Assembly: GCA_944390725.1 (NCBI GenBank)
Contig: CALXQU010000002.1
Location: 124,001 to 188,000, forward strand
Direction of reading: 5' to 3'
From: an uncultured Spirochaetaceae bacterium
Lineage (GTDB): Bacteria; Spirochaetota; Spirochaetia; Sphaerochaetales; Sphaerochaetaceae
Length of the DNA stretch: 64,000 bases
Shown: piece by piece, positions 1 to 9,108 of the stretch
Layout: each line of letters opens with the position of its first letter
Numbering within the stretch: position 1 is the stretch's first letter
Made by a program: the position numbers and the translations under genes
Notes under the pieces: generated by a model
What the model saw: only the letters and a program-made list of their open reading frames with translations
Database searches by the model: none
Told to the model about the DNA's origin: nothing

Positions 1-1691
1 CTGAACCTCTTGATCTGGTAGACATTCTTGTCCCTGATCTTATCCGAATAGATGACGGTGAAGACCTCCTGCGATATGACTTCCTTGTCGCCATAGTTGA
101 TATAGAAGAGGCCTTCCGTGCCGATGAAGGTCTTATCCTCCACCGGGATGACCCTGTATTCGCCATTGTTCTTCATATAGAAGATCTTGTCGAAGGTGCT
201 TACCTTGAGCAGCGGCTCACCCGTCTTGACATTCGTGCCGATATAGCCGGTCTCCGGATCGTAGCGGATATCCATGTTCCTGACGGCGACCTGCCTGGCG
301 TTGAGCGTCTCGAACTGGGAAATCTCGGTCTTCCTGGCGAATTCCTCCCTGTCGACCATGCCCTCCAGCTCGGTAAGATAGCTCTCCGCATACTCCCTGA
401 TATGCGCGAGATTGTAGTCAATGGTCTTTATATTGCCCTCGATCTCGCGGATCTCCGCCCTGTTCTTCTCGATATCGAAGAGGGAGATGCGCCTGATGGG
501 GATCTTCAGGAGCCTCTCGATATCGTCATCGTCAAGAGGATTGCCTCCGAGCTCCGCTTCGAACGGGACGAAGCCTTCGATGATGGCATTGCGGACCTCT
601 TCCTGGCTCTTCTTATCCTCTATCGACTTGTAGATGCGCTCCTCGATGAATATGCGCTCGAGCGTCCTCGCCCTGAGCTTCTCGAGGAGGTGGCGCTTAT
701 CATTCTCAAGCTCCTTCGTCAGGACCTCGACCAGATGCTCCGCATGGAAGCGGATCATCTCGGAGATAGGCACGGCCTTCGGCAGGCCATCCACGATCAC
801 CAGCGGATTGACGGAGATCTTCTTCTCGCAGTCGGTAGTCGCATAGAGGACAGGGATCATGTCCTCGGAATAGACATTGCGCTGCCAGCAGATCTCGATC
901 TGGGCCTTCTTGGCCGTATAGTCATTGATTGATGCGATCTTCAGCTGCCCCGTCGCATTGGCCTTCTCTATCGATTCGATGAGCGCATCGCTGGTCACGC
1001 CATACGGGAGCTCCTCGATGACGAGCTTCTTCGGGTCCGATGCATTGAACCTGGCCCTGACAGCCACCTTGCCGAGACCGTCATTGTACTCGGAGACATC
1101 CATGATGCCGCCGCCGGGGAAATCCGGATAGATCTCGAACTTCTCGCCCCTCAGGGCCTTCTTCTGCGCCTCGAGGACCTCGAGGAGATTATGCGGCAGG
1201 ATCTGGGTGGACATGCCGACTGCGATACCTACGGTACCTTGTATCGCGACGATGGGGATCTTGGCCTGGAATACGACAGGCTCCTTGTTCCTGCCGTCAT
1301 AGGAATCCACGTATTCCGTGATCTCCGGGTTATACATCACCTTCTTCGCGAAAGGCTTGAGGCGGCACTCGATATACCTGGAGGCCGCAGCGCCGTCACC
1401 TGTAAGGAAGTTGCCGAAGTTGCCCTGCGTCTCGATGAAGAGGCCGCAGTTGGCAAGGTTGACGAGGGCCTGGTATATCGAGGAATCGCCATGCGGATGG
1501 TACTTCATGCAGTTGCCGACCACGTTCGCGACCTTGATGAACCTGCCGTCATCGGTCTCGAAGAGGGTATGCATGATCCTGCGCTGCACAGGCTTGAACC
1601 CATCGATCAGGTCAGGGATGGCCCTGTCCCTGACGACATATGACGCATATTCCAGAAAGTAGTTCCTATATAGTTTATCAGCCTGTGACAT
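1..1691 (-). CDS. parC: DNA topoisomerase IV subunit A (partial, C-terminus outside window)
   Basis: Breakage-reunion subunit of topoisomerase IV, which decatenates daughter chromosomes with ParE. About 563 codons are visible and the reading frame stays open to the left edge. It begins MSQADKLYRNYFLEYASYVV, the usual start of spirochaete-type ParC, and goes on with RDRAIPDLIDGFKP and the quinolone-region motif HPHGDSSIYQA, which keeps Ser at the position equivalent to E. coli Ser80 but has Gln where E. coli has Glu84. The start ATG lies inside the end of parE, overlapping it by 14 bases, so the pair is translationally coupled. The family assignment is clear. Choosing ParC over GyrA rests on the parE partner and on a separate gyrB-gyrA pair at 54-59 kb. 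Confidence 0.95.
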   Translation of the reverse strand, partial: MSQADKLYRNYFLEYASYVVRDRAIPDLIDGFKPVQRRIMHTLFETDDGRFIKVANVVGNCMKYHPHGDSSIYQALVNLANCGLFIETQGNFGNFLTGDGAAASRYIECRLKPFAKKVMYNPEITEYVDSYDGRNKEPVVFQAKIPIVAIQGTVGIAVGMSTQILPHNLLEVLEAQKKALRGEKFEIYPDFPGGGIMDVSEYNDGLGKVAVRARFNASDPKKLVIEELPYGVTSDALIESIEKANATGQLKIASINDYTAKKAQIEICWQRNVYSEDMIPVLYATTDCEKKISVNPLVIVDGLPKAVPISEMIRFHAEHLVEVLTKELENDKRHLLEKLRARTLERIFIEERIYKSIEDKKSQEEVRNAIIEGFVPFEAELGGNPLDDDDIERLLKIPIRRISLFDIEKNRAEIREIEGNIKTIDYNLAHIREYAESYLTELEGMVDREEFARKTEISQFETLNARQVAVRNMDIRYDPETGYIGTNVKTGEPLLKVSTFDKIFYMKNNGEYRVIPVEDKTFIGTEGLFYINYGDKEVISQEVFTVIYSDKIRDKNVYQIKRF

Positions 1692-3489
1692 TCAGCAGAT
1701 TCTCCATGATGAAGTCCTTCCTCTGCGGTGTGTTGGCACCCATGTAGAACTCCATCTTATCCTTTATATCCTTGATTGATGTGATCGTGACCGGAAGGAG
1801 CTTCATGTCCTCCCCTATGAAGTCGCCGAACTCATCCGGGCTGATCTCGCCGAGGCCCTTGAAGCGCGTCACCTCGGCGCCCCTGATCCTTGAGATGGCA
1901 TCATCCCGCTCCGCTTCCGTATAGCAGTACTCCATCGTTGCCTTGTTCCTCACCCTGAAAAGGGGCGTCTCGAGTATGAAGAGGCGGCCTGATGTCACGA
2001 GCTCCTCGAAATAGGAAAGGAAGAACGTCATCAGCAGTATGCGGATATGATAGCCATCGGTATCGGCATCGGTGGCGATGATCACCTTCGAATAGCGGAT
2101 ATCGTCGACGCCGTTCTCTATGCCGAGGGCCACCATCATGTTATAGAGCTCATCATGCTTGTAGATCTCCGTGCGCTTGTATCCCTGGACATTGAAGATC
2201 TTGCCGCGCAGGGCGAAGACGGCCTGGGTATCGGGATTGCGTGATTTCGATATCGTACCGGCAGCGCTGTCTCCCTCGGTGAGGAAGATCATGGAATTCT
2301 CCGCCTCCTTCCTGTGCTGCGCGGAGGAGGAGTTGAGATGATAGCGGCAGTCCCTCAGCTTATCGATATGGATCGCGGTCTTCTTCGCCTTCTCCTTGGC
2401 ATTGTTGCGGACCGTGGCCTCTTCCTTGTGCACCTTCTCATTGGTTGTCACCTTGTCCTGGATCCCTGCCGCGATATCCTTGTTCTTCAGGAGCGATTCC
2501 ATCACCGCTTCCTTGACTTCCTGCACGACCCATGCGCGCACCTCGGTGGAACCGAGCTTGTTCTTGGTCTGGCTTTCGAAGACAGGATTCTGCATCTTGA
2601 TGGCTATGGCAGCAGCGATGCCGTCCCTGATCTCCGGAGCCTGCCAGCTCTTGCGGAAGAACTCATTGATTCCCTTCAGCACGCCTTCCTTGAAGGCAGC
2701 GAGATGCGTGCCGCCGTCGCTTGTGTTCTGGCCGTTGACGAAGGAGAAGTAGTTCTCCCCATATCCTGATGTGTGGGTGAAGGCGAATTCAAGATGCTCG
2801 TTCTTGAAGTGGATCGTGGGATACAGCCCATCGCCTCCCAGCATCTTGGAAAGGAGGTCGAGCAGGCCGTTCTGGCTCCTGATCGCGCGGCCGTTGTAGA
2901 TGAGCGACAGGCCCGTATTAAGGTAAGCATAGCTCCAGAGCCTGTCCTCGATGAACTCCTCCTGGAACCTGTATTCAGCGGAGAAGACCTTCGGGTCCGG
3001 CACGAATGAGATATATGTGCCGTTCTTCTCATCCGGGGCATCCCCATCCTTCTTGCCCTTCAGCTTGCCGCCCTTGAACACCGCTTCCGCATACTTCCCG
3101 TCCCTGAAGGACCTGACGGTGAACTCGGAGGAGAGGGCATTTACGGCTTTCAGGCCTACGCCGTTGAGGCCGACAGAGAACTGGAACGACTCATCGTCGT
3201 ACTTGGCGCCGGTATTGATGACGGAGACGCATTCGACCACCTTGCCGAGGGGGATTCCCCTGCCGAAATCGCGCACCGATACGCGGTTGCCTTCCAGGGT
3301 TATCTCAATCCTCGAGCCATGCTTCATCGTGAACTCATCGACAGAGTTGTCGATGACCTCCTTCAGCAGGATATATATGCCATCATCGGGATGCGAGCCA
3401 TCGCCCAGCCTCCCTATATACATTCCGGGCCTCAGCCTTATATGTTCAAGAGATGAAAGGGATTTTATATTGCTTTCGTCATAAGCCAT
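1678..3489 (-). CDS. parE: DNA topoisomerase IV subunit B
   Basis: ATPase subunit of topoisomerase IV, 603 residues. The GHKL ATPase fold is visible: EVIDNSVDEF near residue 44 (Mg/ATP Asn and the catalytic Glu region), DFGRGIP near 74 and the GLNGVGLKAVNAL lid near 108. The TOPRIM domain follows with EGDSAAGT at 405 and DADTDGYHIR at 474. The length fits short ParE rather than GyrB. It is the first gene of the parE-parC operon. There is no Shine-Dalgarno sequence, but a promoter whose -10 box ends six bases before the ATG predicts a leaderless transcript. Confidence 0.96.
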   Translation of the reverse strand: MAYDESNIKSLSSLEHIRLRPGMYIGRLGDGSHPDDGIYILLKEVIDNSVDEFTMKHGSRIEITLEGNRVSVRDFGRGIPLGKVVECVSVINTGAKYDDESFQFSVGLNGVGLKAVNALSSEFTVRSFRDGKYAEAVFKGGKLKGKKDGDAPDEKNGTYISFVPDPKVFSAEYRFQEEFIEDRLWSYAYLNTGLSLIYNGRAIRSQNGLLDLLSKMLGGDGLYPTIHFKNEHLEFAFTHTSGYGENYFSFVNGQNTSDGGTHLAAFKEGVLKGINEFFRKSWQAPEIRDGIAAAIAIKMQNPVFESQTKNKLGSTEVRAWVVQEVKEAVMESLLKNKDIAAGIQDKVTTNEKVHKEEATVRNNAKEKAKKTAIHIDKLRDCRYHLNSSSAQHRKEAENSMIFLTEGDSAAGTISKSRNPDTQAVFALRGKIFNVQGYKRTEIYKHDELYNMMVALGIENGVDDIRYSKVIIATDADTDGYHIRILLMTFFLSYFEELVTSGRLFILETPLFRVRNKATMEYCYTEAERDDAISRIRGAEVTRFKGLGEISPDEFGDFIGEDMKLLPVTITSIKDIKDKMEFYMGANTPQRKDFIMENLLNVTG

Positions 3490-3495
3490 AGGATT

Positions 3496-3525
3496 AGTAT
3501 AGAACGATTATGACAAGGTTAGCAA
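3496..3525 (-). promoter_or_regulatory. Promoter of parE-parC (predicted leaderless)
   Basis: Read on the minus strand: TTGCTA, 18 bases, TATACT, then six bases to the parE ATG at 3489. The predicted transcription start falls on or next to the A of the ATG. Confidence 0.7.
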
Positions 3526-3548
3526 ACGCCGATTACCCTGCTCTGGCC

Positions 3549-4688
3549 TCATCTCCTTGAATGCAGGAAACCGCCGGCGAGGGCTGTGAGCGGAGTCACG
3601 AGCACGAGGCCGGTGCAGCCCGTCAGCGTCTGCACGATTTCTGAGGCTATCATCTTGCTGGTAAGGATGTTGAGCACCGGCGTGCCCTGCGCCATGTAGA
3701 CCATCATCACGCTCAGCCACGAGCCCATATATGCCAGCAGCAGCGTAGTCGTCTGCGTCCCGACGCCTGCCCTGCCGACAGCCATCCCCGACTTCATCAG
3801 CTCCCGCATCGAGATACCGGGGGCATGCTCCCTGACCTCGTACATGGCAACGGAGACATCGATGGAGAGATCCATTATCGCACCGCCTGCGGAGAGGGCG
3901 ACGACACCTATGAAGAGAGATGTCAGGTCGAGGTCCATGAAGCCTGAGTAGAGGAGCGATTCGCTCTGTTCGAGCACTGACCCGTGGATCATGAACCAAT
4001 GCGTCATCACATAGCCGACGACTGCCGTGAGGAGAGAGGCAAGAAGCGCGCCTATGATGGCAGCGAGGCTTGTCCTGCACACACCTCCGACAAGCAGGAG
4101 CGTGACGATGGTGATAAGCATCAGCGTCGCAATCGATATCAGCAGCGGGTTGATGCCGCTTAGCGCACATGGCACCAGCAGCTTCCATATGCAGAGGAAG
4201 GCGAAGGCGAATGAGATCATGGTCCTGACCCCGGAAAAGCGCGCGAAGGCTATGATGAGGGCAGAGAAAAGCAATGCCGCGGCAAGCTCCTTGCCCAGCC
4301 TGCAGTGGTCGATCATATTGATGAATATGGGATTGTCATCCATATCGCGCTCGACCAGCACCCAGGCAATCTCGCCGGGACGGAATATCTTGTCATTGGC
4401 AAGGGAGCCGGAAAGCATATTGACGCCATCCATCACCAGTCCCTTGTGCGAGCCGGAAAGGACCTCCACCGTGCACCTCTGGTCTCCCTGCCTGAAAAGG
4501 CCTGTCTGTATCACGGTGCTGTCATCTGTCGCCAGCACCTTCGCCCTGGCTCCTTCGGCATTCACATAGATAGCCCTCTGGAAGCCTGTGGGGATGAATA
4601 TGAGGAACAGGGAGAATGCCACGAGGACTGCAGCGAAGACTATCTCCCCTTTCCTTCTGAAATGCGATGTATCTATCTTGTTGTCCAT
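3549..4688 (-). CDS. YibE/F-like membrane protein
   Basis: Polytopic membrane protein of 379 residues resembling the YibE/F family, whose function is not established. One N-terminal membrane segment (about 15-35) is followed by an extracytoplasmic part of roughly 100 residues, then about seven hydrophobic segments from residue 135 to the end. Conserved-looking stretches include SAGGAIMDLSIDVSVAMYEV and VGTQTTTLLLAYMGSW, typical of the family. It lies 52 bases downstream of the alkaline phosphatase on the same strand, but a good hairpin terminator separates them, so it is either expressed by read-through or from a promoter not recognised here. No clear Shine-Dalgarno sequence precedes the start, which leaves the start less certain. 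Confidence 0.8.
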   Translation of the reverse strand: MDNKIDTSHFRRKGEIVFAAVLVAFSLFLIFIPTGFQRAIYVNAEGARAKVLATDDSTVIQTGLFRQGDQRCTVEVLSGSHKGLVMDGVNMLSGSLANDKIFRPGEIAWVLVERDMDDNPIFINMIDHCRLGKELAAALLFSALIIAFARFSGVRTMISFAFAFLCIWKLLVPCALSGINPLLISIATLMLITIVTLLLVGGVCRTSLAAIIGALLASLLTAVVGYVMTHWFMIHGSVLEQSESLLYSGFMDLDLTSLFIGVVALSAGGAIMDLSIDVSVAMYEVREHAPGISMRELMKSGMAVGRAGVGTQTTTLLLAYMGSWLSVMMVYMAQGTPVLNILTSKMIASEIVQTLTGCTGLVLVTPLTALAGGFLHSRR

Positions 4689-4698
4689 AATGCAGAAA

Positions 4699-4722
4699 CC
4701 TGCCCCTGTTGCCAGAGGCAGG
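4699..4722 (-). terminator. Terminator after the alkaline phosphatase gene
   Basis: On the minus strand CCTGCCTCTG, loop GCAA, CAGGGGCAGG, then TTTC: a ten-base-pair stem with one G-U pair and a GNRA tetraloop, 19 bases past the alkaline phosphatase stop. Confidence 0.75.
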
Positions 4723-4740
4723 AAGAATCGTTAACTATGA

Positions 4741-6216
4741 TCAGTCTACGTTGCAGAGGTCGAAGAGCTTGTGGGCGACTTCCGTGTTGTCGTAGGCGCC
4801 GACGAAGAGCTCAGCACCCTCGCCATAGGCGTATACAGGTACTGGGAGGCCGGTGTGGGCATAGCTTGTCCAGCCGATGCCGGCCTTGTTGTTGATGATG
4901 TGGGTCAGCGTGACGGAGATGGCGTTGTATCCGCCATAGAGCAGTGACTCCTCATATCCCTCCGTATTGCCAGCCATATCATCCTCGAAAGCCTTCTGGA
5001 GCCTGGCATACTCATAGTCGTTGAGCACGAGGGCCGGAACCTCATTCTCCGTGCCAGGAGCCGTGAGCCCGAAGTTCTCCTCAACCATCTCCATGAGGCG
5101 GTCGAATGTGAGCGTGCCGGCAGCCTTCTCAGCGCTCACCATCTCATCGAATGCCACGTAGGAGCACTTCTGGGCACGGAGGATGTCGAATGCTGTGTCA
5201 TAGCCTGTCGCGGCATATCCGATGGTCATACCGCCGGTCTCATGGTCACCTGTCACGACGATGAGCGTCTCCCCAGGATGCTGGTTCGCGAACTGGAGGG
5301 CGACCTCGATAGCCTCATCGAAAGCAAGCGTATCATGGATGTTGGCGACTGCGTCGTTGGCGTGGCCTGCCCAGTCGATCTTGCCGGACTCGACCATCAT
5401 GAAGAAGCCGCTATCGTTGTCGAGGACCTCGATGCCCTTCTTCACGAAGTCAGCAAGCGAGAGCTGGCCTTCCGTGGCATCGATGGCATAAGGCATAGCG
5501 CCATCGTCCTGGAGGACCGGGCTGTATGCATAGACCTTGCCGCTCTTCCCGTTGAGGGAGAGGATCGTGTCGTAATCGTTCGTCACGAGGTAGCCATTGT
5601 CCTCGAGGACCTGGTAGATGGACTTGTCTCCGTCATCAGCCTTGTTGACGGAACCGCCGCCGAAGAAGTCGAATCCGCTCTCAGCCATCTGGAGCCCGAT
5701 ATCATAGTAGTCGTTCCTGTTGGCGATGTGGGCATAGTATGCAGCAGGTGTCGCATGGTTGATGGTGACAGTGGAGATGATGCCGACCTTCCAGCCGAGC
5801 TGCTCCTTCACCTTCTCCGCGATCGTCTCGCCTGCAGTTACCTTGTCAACACCCATGCCGATGACGCCGGAATGGGTCTTGAAGCCTGAGGAAAGGGACG
5901 TTGCCGTGCTGGCGCTGTCCGGGCAGAACGATGTGGAATCCTGCGTATACTGGAGGCCTACGACAGGGAACTGGGTGAATGTGAGCGGCTCGATAGCGAC
6001 CTTGCCGGATACATTCGTACCCTCGAAGACCTGGGCTGCGTTCGTCTGCGGAGCGCTCATGCCGTCTCCGATGAACATGAATACGTATTTCGGGGATGCA
6101 TCCGAGGCAGAAGCGTAGATCGTCTCCCTCTGCTCGTTCATTCCCTGCGCGCAAAGGATGGATGCTCCTGCGATGAAGGCAGCGAGAAGCACTGCGATGC
6201 GTTTCGTGGTTTTCAT
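4741..6216 (-). CDS. Secreted alkaline phosphatase
   Basis: Alkaline phosphatase superfamily phosphomonoesterase, 491 residues, exported. The N-terminus is a classic signal peptide (KR, then a hydrophobic run ending ASILCA). The mature part begins with the metal-binding FMFIGDGMS motif near residue 42, the nucleophile region DSASTATSLSSG near 100, SGKIDWAGHANDA near 275 and TGDHETGGMTIG near 320, which together supply the metal ligands and active-site Ser. The frame runs 52 codons further upstream, but the start chosen here has GGAGG six bases before it and is followed at once by the signal peptide. A weak promoter, TTCCGA-N16-TATCCT, lies at about 6245-6272 and would give a leader of about 20 bases. 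No Pho-box-like repeat was seen. It is divergent from leuS. Confidence 0.92.
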   Translation of the reverse strand: MKTTKRIAVLLAAFIAGASILCAQGMNEQRETIYASASDASPKYVFMFIGDGMSAPQTNAAQVFEGTNVSGKVAIEPLTFTQFPVVGLQYTQDSTSFCPDSASTATSLSSGFKTHSGVIGMGVDKVTAGETIAEKVKEQLGWKVGIISTVTINHATPAAYYAHIANRNDYYDIGLQMAESGFDFFGGGSVNKADDGDKSIYQVLEDNGYLVTNDYDTILSLNGKSGKVYAYSPVLQDDGAMPYAIDATEGQLSLADFVKKGIEVLDNDSGFFMMVESGKIDWAGHANDAVANIHDTLAFDEAIEVALQFANQHPGETLIVVTGDHETGGMTIGYAATGYDTAFDILRAQKCSYVAFDEMVSAEKAAGTLTFDRLMEMVEENFGLTAPGTENEVPALVLNDYEYARLQKAFEDDMAGNTEGYEESLLYGGYNAISVTLTHIINNKAGIGWTSYAHTGLPVPVYAYGEGAELFVGAYDNTEVAHKLFDLCNVD

Positions 6217-6385
6217 TGTTTTCCTCCGGTTGGATGATGGCCTGAGGATACCGGGCCAAGATGAAATCGGAAGCCTCGGGAAGTTAAATCGCGGATAATT
6301 CCAGCGAGGATATGTTAACGGTCCGGGAGCAGGCGGCCATTGCAGCTGTCTTGCATCTGCTTTCCTAGCCATTTTCCATCCTTAA

Positions 6386-6394
6386 TGGTATCCT
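6386..6394 (+). promoter_or_regulatory. Extended -10 promoter of leuS (predicted leaderless)
   Basis: TGG followed by TATCCT is an extended -10 element ending seven bases before the leuS ATG. No good -35 was found at the usual distance. The bases before the ATG are CCTCCTCGGT, with no Shine-Dalgarno match. Confidence 0.5.
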
Positions 6395-6401
6395 CCTCGG
6401 T

Positions 6402-8915
6402 ATGAGCAAGTATCCATTCGATGAGATAGAGCCGAAATGGCAGCAATACTGGGAAGAGCATAAGACATTCAGGACGGTGGAGGACCCCTCCGTACCCAAG
6501 GAAAAGAGGCGCTATGTCCTCGATATGTTCCCCTACCCGTCAGGAGCCGGCCTGCATGTCGGGCACCCGGAGGGCTACACAGCCACGGATATATATTCCA
6601 GATACCTGAGGATGAACGGATATAACGTACTCCATCCGATGGGATTCGATTCCTTCGGCCTCCCTGCCGAGAACTATGCCATCAAGACAGGCACCCATCC
6701 CTGGGAGACGACGAAGAAGAACATAGACACGTTCCGCCGCCAGATCAAGTCGCTGGGCTTCTCCTACGACTGGGACAGGGAAGTCTCCACATGCGATCCG
6801 GAATACTACCACTGGACTCAGTGGATCTTCGAGCAGCTCTATAAGAAAGGGCTCGCCTATGAGGCCGTAACGCCAATCAACTGGTGCCCGAGCTGCAAGA
6901 CAGGCCTTGCCAATGAGGAAGTCAAGGAAGGCAGATGCGAGCGCTGCGGCGCCAAGGTCGAGAAGAAGAACATCAGGCAGTGGATGCTGAAGATCACGGC
7001 CTATGCCGATAAGCTCCTCGAGGGGCTTGATGAGCTTGACTGGCCTGAGAGCGTCAAGGCCATGCAGCGCAACTGGATTGGCAGGTCCGAAGGCGCCGCC
7101 GTCTTCTTCCCCATCGATGGCATGGATGAGAAGCTCGAGGTCTACACGACACGCTGCGATACGCTTTTCGGAGCGACATACATGGTCGTAGCGCCGGAGC
7201 ATCCGCTTGTCCCGAGGCTTACCACGCCGGAGCAGAAGGATGCTGTCGGGAAGTATCTCGACGAGACAAAGCACAAGTCGGACCTGGAGAGGACAGACCT
7301 CGCCAAGGACAAGACCGGCGTCTTCTCCGGAAGCTATGCGATCAATCCGCTCAACGGCAGGAAGATCCCTATCTGGATTGCCGACTATGTGCTCATCAGC
7401 TACGGAACCGGCGCCATCATGGCAGTACCTGCCCATGATGACAGGGACTGGGAGTTCGCCAAGAAGTTCAATCTCCCCATCATCGAGGTCCTGAAGTCCG
7501 AGGTCAATGTCCAGGAGCAGGCCTGGACCGAAGACGGTATCCATGTCAACTCGGAATGGCTCGATGGCCTCAACAAGAAGGACGCCATCGCCAAGACCCT
7601 TGAATACCTTGAGGAGAATGGCCTCGGGCACAAGGCAGTCAACTACAAGCTCCGCGACTGGGTATTCTCCCGCCAGAGATACTGGGGAGAGCCCATCCCT
7701 CTCATCCACTGCCCTAAGTGCGGCACGGTGACTGTACCGGAGGATGAGCTTCCGCTGCGCCTGCCCGAGGTTGACAAGTACGAGCCGTCAGGAACCGGCG
7801 AATCGCCTCTCGCGAACGTGGACAGCTGGGTCAGCTGCAAGTGCCCTGTCTGCGGAGGGGATGCCAAGCGGGAGACGAACACGATGCCCCAGTGGGCAGG
7901 CTCATGCTGGTACTACCTCAGGTATATCGACCCGCATAACGCAGATGCCTTCGTGAATCCGGAGAAGGAGAAGTACTGGATGCCCGTAGACCTCTATGTC
8001 GGAGGCGCGGAGCATGCGGTCCTCCATCTGCTCTATGCGAGATTCTGGCACAAGGTCCTCTATGACCTCGGGATCGTATCCACTCCCGAGCCGTTCCAGC
8101 GCCTCGTCAACCAGGGCATGATCACCTCCTTCGCCTATCAGAAGGCCTCGAAGAGCCTCGTGCCTGTCGACCAGGTCGAGGAGAGGGATGGCAAGTACTA
8201 TGACAAGGAATCCGGCGAGGAGCTCACCCAGGTCATCGCCAAGATGTCCAAGTCGCTGAAGAACGTGATCAACCCTGATGATTTCATCAGGAACTACGGT
8301 GCTGACAGCGTCAGGATGTACGAGATGTTCATGGGACCGCTCAGGGAATCGAAGCCCTGGGCCACCAACGGCTTCATCGGCGTGTACCGCTTCCTTGATA
8401 GGATCTGGAGAATCTCCACGGAGAAGGACGTACAGGACATCGCCCTTCCCGATGATATCGATAAGCTGATGCACAAGACCATCAAGAAGGTGACCGAGGA
8501 CACCGCTTCCCTCTCCTTCAATACGGCCATCAGCCAGATGATGGTCTTCGTCAATGAGCTCAACAGGCTCGATACGGTGCCGAAGAAGGCGCTGGAGACG
8601 CTTACCCTGCTGCTCTCGCCATACACGCCGCACCTTGCCGAGGAGCTCTGGGTCATGTTCGGCCATGAGCCATCGGTAAGCCAGCAGCCCTGGCCGTCAT
8701 ATGATGAATCGAAGACCGTGGATGACACCATCGAGGTCGTAGTCCAGGTCAACGGCAAGCTCAGGTCCCGCCTTGCCATGGGAAGGAATGCCTCCAAGGA
8801 GGAGATGCTCGAGGCTGCCAAGCGCGACGAGAAAGCCAAGGCATGGCTTGACGGAAAGACCATCGTCAAGGAAATCGTGGTCCCCGGCAAGCTGGTGAAT
8901 ATCGTAGTGAAATGA
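6402..8915 (+). CDS. leuS: Leucine--tRNA ligase
   Basis: Class I aminoacyl-tRNA synthetase charging tRNA-Leu, 837 residues, the usual bacterial length. The HIGH signature appears as [12 protein letters not shown] at residue 52 and the KMSKS loop as KMSKSLKNV at 614. The editing domain (CP1) lies in between, with [19 protein letters not shown] and a zinc-like CPSC...CERC pair near 166-191. The C-terminal anticodon-binding helical domain and small end domain ([12 protein letters not shown]) are complete. The start lacks a Shine-Dalgarno sequence and is set by the extended -10 promoter just upstream. The leader is too short for a T-box. It is a single-gene unit ending in a terminator. Confidence 0.97.
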   Translation: MSKYPFDEIEPKWQQYWEEHKTFRTVEDPSVPKEKRRYVLDMFPYPSGAGLHVGHPEGYTATDIYSRYLRMNGYNVLHPMGFDSFGLPAENYAIKTGTHPWETTKKNIDTFRRQIKSLGFSYDWDREVSTCDPEYYHWTQWIFEQLYKKGLAYEAVTPINWCPSCKTGLANEEVKEGRCERCGAKVEKKNIRQWMLKITAYADKLLEGLDELDWPESVKAMQRNWIGRSEGAAVFFPIDGMDEKLEVYTTRCDTLFGATYMVVAPEHPLVPRLTTPEQKDAVGKYLDETKHKSDLERTDLAKDKTGVFSGSYAINPLNGRKIPIWIADYVLISYGTGAIMAVPAHDDRDWEFAKKFNLPIIEVLKSEVNVQEQAWTEDGIHVNSEWLDGLNKKDAIAKTLEYLEENGLGHKAVNYKLRDWVFSRQRYWGEPIPLIHCPKCGTVTVPEDELPLRLPEVDKYEPSGTGESPLANVDSWVSCKCPVCGGDAKRETNTMPQWAGSCWYYLRYIDPHNADAFVNPEKEKYWMPVDLYVGGAEHAVLHLLYARFWHKVLYDLGIVSTPEPFQRLVNQGMITSFAYQKASKSLVPVDQVEERDGKYYDKESGEELTQVIAKMSKSLKNVINPDDFIRNYGADSVRMYEMFMGPLRESKPWATNGFIGVYRFLDRIWRISTEKDVQDIALPDDIDKLMHKTIKKVTEDTASLSFNTAISQMMVFVNELNRLDTVPKKALETLTLLLSPYTPHLAEELWVMFGHEPSVSQQPWPSYDESKTVDDTIEVVVQVNGKLRSRLAMGRNASKEEMLEAAKRDEKAKAWLDGKTIVKEIVVPGKLVNIVVK

Positions 8916-8940
8916 CAGCATGACCGCTGACTTGATCCGG

Positions 8941-8958
8941 CCCGGCAGAGATGCCGGG
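8941..8958 (+). terminator. Terminator after leuS
   Basis: CCCGGCA, loop GAGA, TGCCGGG followed by TCGTTTC: a seven-base-pair G+C-rich stem with a GNRA tetraloop, 26 bases past the leuS stop. The U-tract is weak. Confidence 0.65.
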
Positions 8959-9073
8959 TCGTTTCATCTGTCGCAGAAGCGACGACTACTCAAAGCTTCC
9001 TGATTACGTATTCCTGTATACAGCAGACCTGAACGCATCATCACGATATCTACACGTTTGCCATAATCAAGTA

Positions 9074-9102
9074 TTGACGATTATCAACTCTTGATTGAGA
9101 AT
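9074..9102 (+). promoter_or_regulatory. Promoter of the dprA-like gene (predicted leaderless)
   Basis: TTGACG, 17 bases, GAGAAT, then six bases to the ATG at 9109. The near-consensus -35 and exact spacing select this ATG over a TTG six codons upstream. Confidence 0.7.
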
Positions 9103-9108
9103 CTTAGT

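Noticed and set aside
3508..4188. 226-codon minus-strand frame
   Set aside because: Overlaps the YibE/F gene in another frame on the same strand and has a His/Arg/Cys-rich shadow composition.
6217..6401. T-box leader for leuS
   Set aside because: The predicted transcript is leaderless and no T-box sequence (TGGNACCGCG-like) or terminator hairpin is present.
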